Position numbers and translations under genes: made by a program. A stretch of 64,000 nucleotides of DNA from VRUE01 sp963729995 (GTDB lineage: Bacteria > Actinomycetota > Thermoleophilia > Solirubrobacterales > 70-9). Below are positions 33,454 to 42,055 of this stretch, in pieces (position 1 is the first letter of the stretch; every line of letters begins with the position of its first letter). Under the pieces are notes generated by a model, which saw only the letters and a list, made by a program, of their open reading frames with translations, was not told the DNA's origin and searched no databases. The stretch covers positions 186,001 through 250,000 of the forward strand of contig CAVSPF010000001.1 in the NCBI GenBank assembly GCA_963729995.1, read 5' to 3'.

Positions 33454-33876
33454 ATGGCCGACACCTATGCACCCTCCATTCGGAGCCGGGTTATGGCGCA
33501 GGTCAAAAGCAGAGACACGGCACCGGAGCTCGCTTTGCGAAAAGCTCTGTTCGCTCTAGGGGTACGGGGATGGCGCTGTCATCGTAAATCGCTTCCCGGA
33601 AAGCCCGACCTCGCCTTTGGCAAGGCTCAGCTGGCCGTCTTCGTGGATGGAGGCTTCTGGCATGGGCATCCGAGCAAGTATTGGAAGGGTCGCAGTGGCC
33701 CCTATTGGGATGCGAAAATCGAGCGCAACCGAGAGCGGGATGCCAGGGTCAGCGGCGAGCTTGCGGCGGCTGGTTGGCGCGTCTTGCGGCTCTGGGACTT
33801 CGAGATCGAGCAGGATGCAAAGGCAGCTGCATCTCGTGTCATCGAGGCCCTTGGGAAAGGCTCGCGCGGTCCATGA
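33454..33876 (+). CDS. vsr: Very short patch repair endonuclease
   Basis: Vsr nicks beside T:G mismatches formed when 5-methylcytosine deaminates, and so accompanies C5 methyltransferases. The 140-residue protein shows the N-terminal RSRVMAQVKSRDTAPE (about 10-25), the catalytic Asp in LPGKPDLAF, the VFVDGGFWHGHP segment and a late WRVLRLWDFEI. The ATG follows the nuclease stop with no gap (TAGATG). Length and motifs indicate an intact enzyme. It shares the lower G+C of the two preceding genes. Confidence 0.94.
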   Translation: MADTYAPSIRSRVMAQVKSRDTAPELALRKALFALGVRGWRCHRKSLPGKPDLAFGKAQLAVFVDGGFWHGHPSKYWKGRSGPYWDAKIERNRERDARVSGELAAAGWRVLRLWDFEIEQDAKAAASRVIEALGKGSRGP

Positions 33877-33945
33877 GGGGGAAATAGCAGAGCTCAACGG
33901 AGGCGGCGCGCGACCAGGCCGGAAAGCCCGCTCAGCGAATTCACC

Positions 33946-33958
33946 TCCTTCACGGTCC
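33946..33958. other. Candidate attR core of the island
   Basis: TCCTTCACGGTCC repeats the tRNA-Lys 3' terminus (29971-29983) with one mismatch. It lies 70 bases after vsr and 82 bases before the next host-like gene, close to the point where base composition returns to the chromosomal level. Confidence 0.45.
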
Positions 33959-34039
33959 GCTTAGGAGGCGCTCAGATCGGCTTAGAAATGCTGTGGACAA
34001 TCGGGCCTGCAGCGCTCGATCACGGACCCTGGCTCCAAA

Positions 34040-35572
34040 GTGAACGTCCCGGACGCAACGAGACACGTTACGGCGGTGGCCTTGGCCGCCGCGAGCGGAT
34101 TGATGGTCGCTGGGGCGATGCTCGGCTTCGGCGGCGAATTGCGGCTCGAGCTCGGCGTTGCCGCCTTCCTGTTGGCGGCGCTGGCGATGTTGCGGCGGCC
34201 ACGGGAGGCAACCGACGGGCATCGATCCGAGGAGCACGTGCGGGCGCTTGAGATCGTCGAGTCGAACGGCTCAGATTCGCTGGCCCCGTTCACCCTGCGC
34301 GAGGACAAGTCGCTGCACTTCGCGGCCGGCGGCTTCCTCGCCTACAGGGTCTTGGGCGAGACCGCTGTCGTCTCGGGCGACCCGATTGGGCCCCCGGGCA
34401 GCGCCGCCGCGATCCTCGCGAGCTTCCGCCGCTTCGCCGCGCGCCGCCGCTGGCAGGTCGTCCTCACCGCCGCCTCGGATCGCCATCTCGGAGAGTACCG
34501 CGGGCTGGGCCTGCGGGCGATGCGCATCGGCGAGGAGGCCATTGTCGACTCCCGCTCCTTCTCCCTCGAGGGACGGGCGATCCGCAAAGTGCGGCAGTCG
34601 GTCAACCGGGTGACGCGCCGCGGCTGGACGGTAGAGGTGGCGCCGGGCCGTGAGCTGACGGGGCCGTTGGTCGCCGAGCTGGCCGACCTGGAGGCGGAGT
34701 GGCGCTCGCGACAGAGGCGACTGGTGGGCTTTGCGATGACCCTCGGCTGCCCGCCCGACGCCCGCGAGGACCAGGACGCCGTCTATGTGCTGGGCCGCGA
34801 CCCCGAGGGCCGCCTGCGCACCTTCCTCCGTTTTGCGTCATTCCAGGAGGGCCTCTCCCTCGACCTGATGCGACGGAGCGGAGAGGAGCCGAACGGGCTG
34901 ACCGAGGCGCTGGTCGTGGCGACCATAGAGCACGCGCGTGCGGCCGGCCTCGCCAGCGTCAGCCTCAACTTCGCGGGGTTCGCGCACGTCATGGCGGCCG
35001 ACGCGGAGCTCAACCTCGGTCAGCGCCTGCTCCGCGTGATGCTGCGCGCCCTGCACGGCCGCTTCCAGCTCGAGCGGCTGGTTCGCTTCAACGCCAAGTT
35101 CATGCCCGCCTGGCAGCCCCGCTACCTCGTCTACGGCAGCCTTGCGCACCTGCCCCTCGCCGCGCTGCGGGTGTTGCAGGCGGAGGGCTACGTCCCCGGC
35201 CCGCACGCGCCCGTCATGCGAGGTCGCTGGGAGCCGCGCCCCCTGGGCGACGCCTTGCCCGCCCCGCCCCCCACCGTGCGCCGGCGCCCACGGCCCTCGT
35301 TTGCGTCGGTGGGCGCCGCCGCGCTCCTCGTTCTCGGCCTTGCCCTCCCCGGTCAGTCGTTGTCCGAGAGCGCCTCGCCGGCCGCCGCCGCGAACGAGAG
35401 CGACGGGCTGACCCGACCCGTCGACGCGCGCGCCTCGCAGTCCGGCCGCACCTCCGTCCTCGACGCCGCGACGACGGGCGGCCGGATGCTTGACGCGAGG
35501 GTTGGCCGCGCATCGGGCACCCGGCAACCGGCTATCTTGAGGCCCTTGGACCGCACCGGGCACATCGGGTGA
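34040..35572 (+). CDS. DUF2156 (MprF-like aminoacyl-transferase domain) protein
   Basis: A 510-residue protein. Two hydrophobic segments (about 10-50) anchor it, and residues about 65-385 form the GNAT-like domain found at the C-terminus of MprF, which transfers an amino acid from tRNA to phosphatidylglycerol. Typical stretches are DKSLHFAAGGFLAYRVLGE, VVSGDPIGPPG, GLSLDLMRRSGEEPNGLTEA and FNAKFMPAWQPRYLVY. After about residue 400 a further hydrophobic segment (SVGAAALLVLGLALPG) and a disordered tail follow, which is unusual. The start is GTG at 34040. It overlaps the esterase gene by four bases (GTGA). Confidence 0.82.
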   Translation: MNVPDATRHVTAVALAAASGLMVAGAMLGFGGELRLELGVAAFLLAALAMLRRPREATDGHRSEEHVRALEIVESNGSDSLAPFTLREDKSLHFAAGGFLAYRVLGETAVVSGDPIGPPGSAAAILASFRRFAARRRWQVVLTAASDRHLGEYRGLGLRAMRIGEEAIVDSRSFSLEGRAIRKVRQSVNRVTRRGWTVEVAPGRELTGPLVAELADLEAEWRSRQRRLVGFAMTLGCPPDAREDQDAVYVLGRDPEGRLRTFLRFASFQEGLSLDLMRRSGEEPNGLTEALVVATIEHARAAGLASVSLNFAGFAHVMAADAELNLGQRLLRVMLRALHGRFQLERLVRFNAKFMPAWQPRYLVYGSLAHLPLAALRVLQAEGYVPGPHAPVMRGRWEPRPLGDALPAPPPTVRRRPRPSFASVGAAALLVLGLALPGQSLSESASPAAAANESDGLTRPVDARASQSGRTSVLDAATTGGRMLDARVGRASGTRQPAILRPLDRTGHIG

Positions 35573-36492
35573 GACGCTGGGTCGTCGTCCTGCTCGCAGC
35601 GGCGTTCCTGGGTACTGGCACATACGGCGCCTGGGCCTACGTCCACAACTACATGGTCTATCGGGGGTTTCCGCCGCCCCAGGACCCGGCCGGCGTCAGG
35701 CCGGGCAGACTGGCGCACGTCTCGTTCTTCTCGCCCCCCCTGCATCGCCGCGACTCCTACCTGGTGTACCTGCCCGCCGGTTACGCGGCCGCCGCTGCCC
35801 GAGGCGCGCGCTTCCCGGTCCTCTATCTCCTGCACGGCACCGGCAGCTACGCGCTGCACTTCATCGACGTCGGCTTGGTCGGGGTGAAGGTCGACGAGCT
35901 GCTCGCGGCGCACCGGATCAAGCCCCTCCTGGTGGTGATGCCCGAAGCCGTGGACGGCACCTTGAACCACGACACCGAGTGGGCGAACACCTCGCACGGC
36001 GCCTACGCGGGCGCCGTCCTCGCCACCGTGCGCCAGGTCGACTCGCGCTGGGCGACGGTCCCCAACCGCCAGGGGCGGGCGATCGGCGGCCTCTCGATGG
36101 GCGGCTACGGCGCCGTCAACATCGCGCTGCGCCACCTCGATCTCTTTTCGACGGCTGAGAGCTGGTCGGGGTACTTCACCCAGACCCGCAGCGGCGTCTA
36201 CGCGGGCGCCTCGCCCGCCGTCCTGAGGGCGGCCAGCCCACAGGACTACGTAGGCGGCCTCTCTGCGCCGCTGCGCCGCTCCCCTCTCCACGTTCTCCTC
36301 TACTCGGGCAGCAGCGACCCCTTCCGTCACCAACAGCACCGCTTCGCCCGCGAGTTGCGCTCGCTCGGCGTCTCGGTTCGCTCGCTGCTGGTGCCCGGCC
36401 GCCACAGCTGGGCGCTGTGGCGGCGGGAGGCGCCCCTCGCCCTGCGCTACGCGAGCCGCTGGCTGACGGCGGGAGGCGGCGCCGGACCGTGA
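35569..36492 (+). CDS. Exported esterase (antigen 85/esterase D type)
   Basis: A 307-residue alpha/beta-hydrolase with an N-terminal anchor or signal (VVVLLAAAFLGTGTYGAWAY). The oxyanion region is VLYLLHGTGSY, the nucleophile elbow GGLSMGGYGAVN (Ser in SMGG), and a late His lies in PGRHSWALW. Proteins of this class hydrolyse or transfer acyl groups at the cell envelope. It is coupled by GTGA to the MprF-like gene and is about as long as its paralogue at 37368-38339, with which it shares SWSGYFTQTRSGVYAGASPA. Its 3' end overlaps the convergent transporter gene by 46 bases. Confidence 0.85.
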   Translation: MRRWVVVLLAAAFLGTGTYGAWAYVHNYMVYRGFPPPQDPAGVRPGRLAHVSFFSPPLHRRDSYLVYLPAGYAAAAARGARFPVLYLLHGTGSYALHFIDVGLVGVKVDELLAAHRIKPLLVVMPEAVDGTLNHDTEWANTSHGAYAGAVLATVRQVDSRWATVPNRQGRAIGGLSMGGYGAVNIALRHLDLFSTAESWSGYFTQTRSGVYAGASPAVLRAASPQDYVGGLSAPLRRSPLHVLLYSGSSDPFRHQQHRFARELRSLGVSVRSLLVPGRHSWALWRREAPLALRYASRWLTAGGGAGP

Positions 36493-37364
36493 GCCACCGG
36501 TACGTCTTCGCTGAGGGCGAGGCGCTCCTGGGCCGGGGCCAGCGACCAGGCCGCGTAGCCGACCGCGCAAAAGGCCAGCGCGTGCAGAGCGGCGAGCGGC
36601 AGGCTGGCCCCGAGCGAGTCTCCAAACACGAAGAAGCCGGCGAGGATCGAGGTGGAGTCGGCGCCCGCCTCCATCAGGCCGATGGCGGTCAGGGCCCGGT
36701 TCGTCTGCAACGCCCGCTGGAAGCAGAAGAAGGCGGCGAGGATGGTCGCCACGGCGACGAGCAGCCAGGGGGAGCGCAGCGCGGCTTCGATCCCGTGCTG
36801 ATGGGCGATCTCGGTGAGCGCTTTCAGGACCGTGTCGAGGATGCCGTAAAGAGCGCCGGCGACGAGCCCCAGGGCCGCGGAGCGACGCTCGCCGGAGATG
36901 AGGAGCATCAGCAGCGCGGCGAGCGCGGCGACACCGAGGTAGGCGCCGAGGGTTGCGGCGTCGAAGCCGAGGTGACTGGTGGAGTGAGCGACGCCGATCG
37001 GCAGCACGGCCAGCGACGCCGCCATGACGAAGACCGAGCGGCGCTCGGCTCGGGTGAGCCGGTGATGGAAGCCGTAGGCGGCCATCGGCACGGCGAGCGC
37101 CAACCCGCCGGCGACGAAGGCCTGGACCAGCGAGAGCGGGGCGAGCGCGATGGCGGCCAGGTGCAGCATGAAGCCCGCCATCCCCAGCCCCAGCCCGACC
37201 AGCCACCAGCGCGAGCGGAACAGCGCAGCCACGCTGGACAGCGGGCGCAGGGGGCTCACCAGCGGGCGCTCGGCGGCCCGGATGTGCTGGAAGAGGAAGC
37301 CTGCGCTCTGGGCCACCGAAGCGATCAGGGCAAGGGTCAGTCCAGGGAGGAGCGAGGGGGTCAT
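36447..37364 (-). CDS. DMT/EamA-like transporter
   Basis: A 305-residue membrane protein with about nine hydrophobic segments in two similar halves, ending in a short cytoplasmic tail. The layout, ALAPLSLVQAFVAGGLALAV in the first half and LMEAGADSTSILAGFFVFG in the second, fits the drug/metabolite transporter superfamily (EamA/NIPA-like). No substrate can be named. It starts three bases after the end of the lipoprotein esterase gene in the same direction, so these two form an operon, and it lies between the two related esterases. Confidence 0.75.
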   Translation of the reverse strand: MTPSLLPGLTLALIASVAQSAGFLFQHIRAAERPLVSPLRPLSSVAALFRSRWWLVGLGLGMAGFMLHLAAIALAPLSLVQAFVAGGLALAVPMAAYGFHHRLTRAERRSVFVMAASLAVLPIGVAHSTSHLGFDAATLGAYLGVAALAALLMLLISGERRSAALGLVAGALYGILDTVLKALTEIAHQHGIEAALRSPWLLVAVATILAAFFCFQRALQTNRALTAIGLMEAGADSTSILAGFFVFGDSLGASLPLAALHALAFCAVGYAAWSLAPAQERLALSEDVPVAHGPAPPPAVSQRLA

Positions 37365-37367
37365 CGT

Positions 37368-38339
37368 TCAGGGCCGGGGGCTCAGGTTGCGGCTCGCGTA
37401 TTCCAGCGCGAGCTGCATGTGGCCGCTCCAGAGGCTGTAGTCGTGTGGTCCGTGGAACTTCGCCGTCCTCACCGCGACGCCAAGCGAGCGCAGCGCCGCC
37501 GCGAACGGCGCCTGCTGGCGCAGCAGCGGGTCGCCGATCCCCCCGTAGAGGAGCACATGGACCGGGAAGCTCCGCAGGGAGGGTCCGAGCCGGCGGACGT
37601 AGCCCTGGGGGCTGGCCGCCCTCAGGGCGGCGGGCGAGGCGCCGGCGTAGACGCCGCTGCGGGTCTGGGTGAAGTACCCCGACCAGCTCTCGAGGACCGA
37701 GAACAGCGGAAGGTTCCTGAGGCCGATGTTGACGGCGCCGTAGCCCCCCATCGAGAGGCCGGCGATCGCCCGGCCGCTGCGGTCGGGGACCGTGGCCCAG
37801 CGCGAGTCGACCGCCTTGACCAGGTCGAGCACCTCGGCGGCGAAGGCGCCGTCGGCGGTGTTCGCCCACTCGGTGTCGGCGGCCGGCGTGCCGTCGGCGG
37901 CTTCCGGCATGACGACGATGAACGGCTGGATCCGCCCGGCGTCGACGAGGTGGCTGAGCGTGGGCCCGATCCCTCCCTCGACGAACATGTGCGCGGCCGT
38001 GTGCCGGGCGGCGATGCCGTCACCGTGCAGCAGGTAGAGGACCGGGAAGCGGTGCCCCAGACGCGCCGCCCGTTCGTAGCCGGGCGGCAGGTATACGAGG
38101 TAGCGGTCCGTCCGGCCGAGCGCCAGCGAGTGGAAGTCGACCGTTCGCAGGGACCCGGCGCCGCCGCCCGCACCGCCCGCGGAGCGCGACGCCGCCGCCC
38201 TGGGCCGGGCGGCTTTGGCCCTCGCCCCGCCCTGACCGCGGGCGCCGGCGCAGCCGGCGAGGGGGATCGTCAGGAGCGTGGCGGCCAGCGCGAGGGACGC
38301 GATGCCCAGGCGCAGAGCGGTTGCGGGCCGGCCCGTCAT
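37368..38339 (-). CDS. Esterase lipoprotein, paralogue of 35569
   Basis: 323 residues. The N-terminus ends in the lipobox IPLAGC, so the mature enzyme is lipid-anchored outside the membrane. After a Gly/Ala/Ser linker (about 30-65) comes the alpha/beta-hydrolase with VLYLLHGDGIA, the nucleophile motif AGLSMGGYGAVN and the late HGPHDYSLW. Large blocks match the 35569 esterase (DTEWANT, VDSRWATVP, FTQTRSGVYAGASPAALRAA). GGAGG stands seven bases before the ATG at 38339, which fixes the start. The two esterases probably arose by duplication and inversion. Confidence 0.87.
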   Translation of the reverse strand: MTGRPATALRLGIASLALAATLLTIPLAGCAGARGQGGARAKAARPRAAASRSAGGAGGGAGSLRTVDFHSLALGRTDRYLVYLPPGYERAARLGHRFPVLYLLHGDGIAARHTAAHMFVEGGIGPTLSHLVDAGRIQPFIVVMPEAADGTPAADTEWANTADGAFAAEVLDLVKAVDSRWATVPDRSGRAIAGLSMGGYGAVNIGLRNLPLFSVLESWSGYFTQTRSGVYAGASPAALRAASPQGYVRRLGPSLRSFPVHVLLYGGIGDPLLRQQAPFAAALRSLGVAVRTAKFHGPHDYSLWSGHMQLALEYASRNLSPRP

Positions 38340-38395
38340 CGCCGCCCTCCGCGGATCGCGCCGGCTGCCCGGCGAGGTGCCCACCCGAGGCGGGC

Positions 38396-38851
38396 ATGCG
38401 GGTAGCGGCGAGGCTCGGGCGCGGCGCGGCGGCAGGTTTGGTCGTGGTCGTTGCCGTGGTCGCCGGCGTCGGCGCCCTCTACCTGCTGCGCGGCGAAGGG
38501 ACACTCGGCCTCGGTCCCCGCATCCCCGGGGCCCTGCCGCTCCAGCAGCTGGCGGGGGGCGACGCCCAGCCGCTGGTGCGGATGGCGCTCGCCTGGATCC
38601 CGGCCGGACTCGTCGCCGGCCTCGCGCTCGGCTCGCTCACCCGCCTGCGAGCAGCCGCCCGGGCTGCGGTGGCGGCCCTGGTCTCGGCGGTGCTCCTGCT
38701 CCTCGCCGGAGCAGTCTCCGACGCGGTCGCGGTCTCCGCTCCCCTCCATGCCCATCTGGTCCCGCAGCTCAGCCGCACCGGTACCTGGGCCGCGGTGACT
38801 ATGTTCGCGCTCGCGGCTCTCGCCTCGTTCAGGCGCCTGCTGCAACGCTGA
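38396..38851 (+). CDS. Small four-helix membrane protein
   Basis: A 151-residue protein with four hydrophobic segments (about 10-32, 62-80, 88-110, 128-145) and an external loop between the first two that contains GLGPRIPGALPLQQLAGGDAQPL. No family is recognised. The ATG at 38396 comes 56 bases after the divergent esterase start. The open frame could extend further upstream, but that part overlaps the other gene. It may belong functionally with the esterase/transporter group. Confidence 0.6.
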   Translation: MRVAARLGRGAAAGLVVVVAVVAGVGALYLLRGEGTLGLGPRIPGALPLQQLAGGDAQPLVRMALAWIPAGLVAGLALGSLTRLRAAARAAVAALVSAVLLLLAGAVSDAVAVSAPLHAHLVPQLSRTGTWAAVTMFALAALASFRRLLQR

Positions 38852-38920
38852 CGTCGATTGGGAGCTCACGCCAAAAAGGCTGCCGCAGATGCGTTAAGCG
38901 AACCTAATCAGGCGGGCGAG

Positions 38921-39736
38921 CTACTCGCCCGCCACGTCCCGGCGCAGGAAGACGACCGTCCCCACCAGCAGCGACGGCAGTGCGTAGAGGGCGCAGACCC
39001 ACAGGGCACGCACGATCGGCGCCCAGTCGACCGGAACCCGGAGGAAGCCCTGCCAGGCCTGGAATTGAGTGCTGAGCAGGTAGGGATTCAGGCCGCTGAG
39101 CCCGGGGAGGATGGTGATCAGCTGGAGCAGCAGGGAGAACATCAGGGTGCCGACGATCGCGGCGGCACTGTTGCGGAAGACGGTCGAAAGCAGCAGCCCG
39201 ATGGAGGCGACGGCGAGGATCGGCAGCAGGTAGACGAGCAGGCTGGCGCCGACCAGGCCGAGGCCATGAGGGGCCGAGACCCGCGTGCCGGAGAGGGTCA
39301 CGATCGGGTTGAAGCCGGAGGCGAGAATCCCGGTGCCGAGCGCAACGGCGCCACTGAGCGCAATCGCCACGATTGCGTAGGTGGCGGCTGCCAGGGCCTT
39401 CGCGGCAAACACCCGCTGGCGCTCGACCGAGCGGGTGAGGATCGTCTTCAGCGTGCGGTCGCGGTCCTCGGCCGCGACGATGTCCCCCGCAACCAGCGCC
39501 GTGATCAGCGGAAACAGCCAGACCGAGCCGAACAGCAGCAGGACCAGCGGGATCGCCAGGCCGGTGTCGTGCACGTAGCGGCCGAAGGCGACGTCGCGCG
39601 GTTCCCCGTTCCGGATCGCAAGCGCGGTGACGAAGATGATCGGCACCGCGACGGCAGCGCCGAGACCGAGGTAGGTGCGCTTCTGGGCCCGCAGCTTGCG
39701 CAGCTCCCAGCGGTAAACCGTCAGCAGGCCGGGCAT
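38921..39736 (-). CDS. ABC-2 type transporter permease
   Basis: A 271-residue protein with six transmembrane segments and the N-terminal amphipathic start MPGLLTVYRWELRKLRAQKR typical of ABC-2 permeases (NatB/YhaP group). The cytoplasmic segment IVAAEDRDRTLKTILTRSVE after the second helix is the expected coupling region. It starts on the stop codon of the ATPase gene (TGATG) and is the last gene of a three-gene operon that begins with the LolA-like gene at 41896. The exported substrate is unknown. Confidence 0.88.
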   Translation of the reverse strand: MPGLLTVYRWELRKLRAQKRTYLGLGAAVAVPIIFVTALAIRNGEPRDVAFGRYVHDTGLAIPLVLLLFGSVWLFPLITALVAGDIVAAEDRDRTLKTILTRSVERQRVFAAKALAAATYAIVAIALSGAVALGTGILASGFNPIVTLSGTRVSAPHGLGLVGASLLVYLLPILAVASIGLLLSTVFRNSAAAIVGTLMFSLLLQLITILPGLSGLNPYLLSTQFQAWQGFLRVPVDWAPIVRALWVCALYALPSLLVGTVVFLRRDVAGE

Positions 39737-40701
39737 CAGGCCAGATCCTCCACCGCGGCCGCCACTCGGGCCGCCCCCACGGTGGCGCCGTCGTCCTCGG
39801 TCAGCTGGAAGAAGAGATCCTCGAGGCTCGCCTGACGCGGGCTCAACTCCAGCACCGGCGCTCCGGACTCGGCCAGAGCAAGCGAGAGCTCCCCGACCGC
39901 TCGCTCTGCGGCGGCCCTGAAGAGCAGGCCGCCCCGCGGGGCCTCGCGCACCTCCTGGATCCCTGCCCGGGCGGCGCAGACCCCTCGGGCCAGCTCATCG
40001 TCGCCGGTCCGCAGTAGGTAGCTGATCCCGGCGCGGGCGCGCAGATCGGCGAGCGAGCCCTCGTAGACGACGCGGCCGGAGCGGACGATGGCGACGCGGT
40101 TGCAGAGCTCTTCCACCTCGACCAGGAGGTGGCTGGAGAGGAGCACCGTGATCCCCCGGGCGGCGAGGTCGCGGATCAGCTCGCGCATGTCGCGCATTCC
40201 GGCCGGGTCCAGCCCGGTCGCCGGCTCGTCGAGCAGCAGCAGCCGGGGACGGCGCAGCAGCGCCGAGGCGATCCCCAGCCGCTGGCGCATCCCGTGCGAA
40301 TAGCCGCCCACCCTGTCCTTGGCGCGGTGGCTCAGCTCGACGACGTCCAGCACCTCGTCTATCCGCCGCGGCGCGTCGCCACCGTCGAGCGCGGCGCAGA
40401 GCCGCAGGTTGTCTCGGCCGCTCAGGTAGGGATAGAAGGCCGGGGCCTCGACGAATCCAGCCACGCCCTCCAGGGCTGCGACTCCGAGCTGAGGATCGCG
40501 ACCGAACAGCCGCACCGAGCCCGCGTTCGGCCGGATCAGGCCCAACATCATTCGCAGCGAGGTGGTCTTGCCGGCGCCGTTGGGACCGAGGTAGCCGAAG
40601 ACGTCGCCGGGCCCGACCGTCAGGTCGACGTGATCGACGGCGAGGATCTCGCCGTAGCGCTTGACCAGGCCGCGGACCTCGATCGGCGGCGCTGCGGCCA
40701 T
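39736..40701 (-). CDS. ABC transporter ATP-binding protein
   Basis: A 321-residue ATPase. Walker A is GPNGAGKTTS (near 38), the signature is YSHGMRQRLGIA, Walker B is LLLLDEPATGLDP and the switch His is in LLSSHLLVEVEE. A C-terminal extension of about 90 residues follows the nucleotide-binding domain, as in exporters of the CcmA/NatA type. The ATG at 40701 begins AAAPPIEVRGLVKRYGE; codons further upstream overlap the preceding gene and were not used. It is four bases downstream of the LolA-like gene and overlaps the permease by one base. Confidence 0.92.
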   Translation of the reverse strand: MAAAPPIEVRGLVKRYGEILAVDHVDLTVGPGDVFGYLGPNGAGKTTSLRMMLGLIRPNAGSVRLFGRDPQLGVAALEGVAGFVEAPAFYPYLSGRDNLRLCAALDGGDAPRRIDEVLDVVELSHRAKDRVGGYSHGMRQRLGIASALLRRPRLLLLDEPATGLDPAGMRDMRELIRDLAARGITVLLSSHLLVEVEELCNRVAIVRSGRVVYEGSLADLRARAGISYLLRTGDDELARGVCAARAGIQEVREAPRGGLLFRAAAERAVGELSLALAESGAPVLELSPRQASLEDLFFQLTEDDGATVGAARVAAAVEDLA

Positions 40702-40705
40702 CCGG

Positions 40706-41896
40706 CTAGAGGCCCTGTGCGGCTTCCCGGGCGACGGCGGCGGGCACCGAACCCGCCACCGTGTACTCGACGCCTTCGCGCCGGAAGCGGACCACCGTGC
40801 CGAGCGGTGTTTCCAGCTCCTGGCCCTGGGTTGCGCCGTTGATCGAGACACTCGGAAGCTGCAGGCCGGCGTGGCCGGAGCCCGCTTCCCCTGCGGGAAG
40901 CTCGAGCACCGCAAGACCACCGAGCCCCTGCCCGTAGGTGACGAGCGCCCCCGCGTTGCTGCCGCTGGAGACCAATCGCACTTCGTCCCGCGCCATGCCC
41001 GCCAAATTAGGCGGGGCGCTGACCGCGAAGGAGGTTTGGTGCTGGACCGCGTCCAGTCCCGTCACCGGCGGCGCTTCGCGGCCGTCCTTTTCGGTGCCCC
41101 CTTCAGGCGGGCTCAGATCGACGACCTTCGCGCCGGGCGGGGGCGTCACTTCGAAGACGGAGTCGGGGACAGCGCCGAAGGAGACTTCGGTTGCCTTCAG
41201 TTCGAGCACCGGGGAGCTTTCGCCACGAGCGTAGACCGCGGCTCGCAGCGGCACGCCGTTGGCGGCGTCCCAGGCCAGCTCGGCGCCGCCGACCAGGCCC
41301 CCGTTCGCCTTGGGCGAGACGCGCACCGTGTAGGCAGGCTGGCCGGCCACGTCGGAGGGGGTGGCGCCGCTCAGCGTCGCGTGTTCTATCGCTTCTTCGA
41401 TGCCGGCCTGGACCTGAGCCAGCGAGGGCGGTTCATCCTGCCCGGCTTCGCCCTGAGAATCATTGCCCCGCCGCGCCGGCAGCGTGCCCCGGTAGACCGT
41501 TTCGGTGCCCGGGTCATAGATCGTGAAGCGGTTGCCGGCGACCAGCACCTGGAAATCTCCAGCGCTTCCACCCGAGACGCCGGCCTGCAGCTCGAGTCGC
41601 AGGCGACCGTCAGCCGAGGCCCAGAGCCTGCCCGAGGCGCCCCCGAGCAGCGGGTCCGAGCCTTCGATGACCGATTCGCCGATCAGGTGGTCGGTGAACT
41701 GGACGCGGGCGCTGACGCCCTGGATCTTCGGCGCGGCCAGCCCGTCGTGGACCGCGGTCGCGAGCGGCTTCGGTGGCGGCGCCGGCCCGCCGCCGGTGGC
41801 GGCAATTGCGATCGCCGCTGAGCCCGCCGCGAGCACCACCAGCGTTGTGGTGAGAGCGAACAGCCGCAAGCTGGAGATGCGCCGCAGAAACGTCAT
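40706..41896 (-). CDS. LolA/RseB-like exported protein
   Basis: A 396-residue protein with an N-terminal membrane segment (LFALTTTLVVLAAGSAAIAIA). The central region resembles the LolA/RseB beta-sheet fold that binds lipid or an anti-sigma factor: FQVLVAGNRFTIYDPGTETVYRG, YTVRVSPKANGGLVGGAELAWD, PVLELKATEVSFGAVPDSVF. The C-terminal part (about 290-396) contains a DUF4367-like stretch ending RFRREGVEYTVAGSVP. AGAGGA lies six bases before the ATG at 41896. It leads an operon with an ABC ATPase and permease, which suggests that it works with the exporter or reports on its activity. Confidence 0.75.
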   Translation of the reverse strand: MTFLRRISSLRLFALTTTLVVLAAGSAAIAIAATGGGPAPPPKPLATAVHDGLAAPKIQGVSARVQFTDHLIGESVIEGSDPLLGGASGRLWASADGRLRLELQAGVSGGSAGDFQVLVAGNRFTIYDPGTETVYRGTLPARRGNDSQGEAGQDEPPSLAQVQAGIEEAIEHATLSGATPSDVAGQPAYTVRVSPKANGGLVGGAELAWDAANGVPLRAAVYARGESSPVLELKATEVSFGAVPDSVFEVTPPPGAKVVDLSPPEGGTEKDGREAPPVTGLDAVQHQTSFAVSAPPNLAGMARDEVRLVSSGSNAGALVTYGQGLGGLAVLELPAGEAGSGHAGLQLPSVSINGATQGQELETPLGTVVRFRREGVEYTVAGSVPAAVAREAAQGL

Positions 41897-42055
41897 TGCG
41901 TTCCTCTCTCGGATCGGTCCGTCTCGGGGAGGGTAGGACGCCTCCCTAAACGAAGCATGAGCCTCACCTGATAGTAGTGACTGGCCCTGGCCAGCAAAAT
42001 CCGCATCCCCTTCCCGAGCATCACTCGAACCCAGGCGCTGATCGGCGCGCTGACC

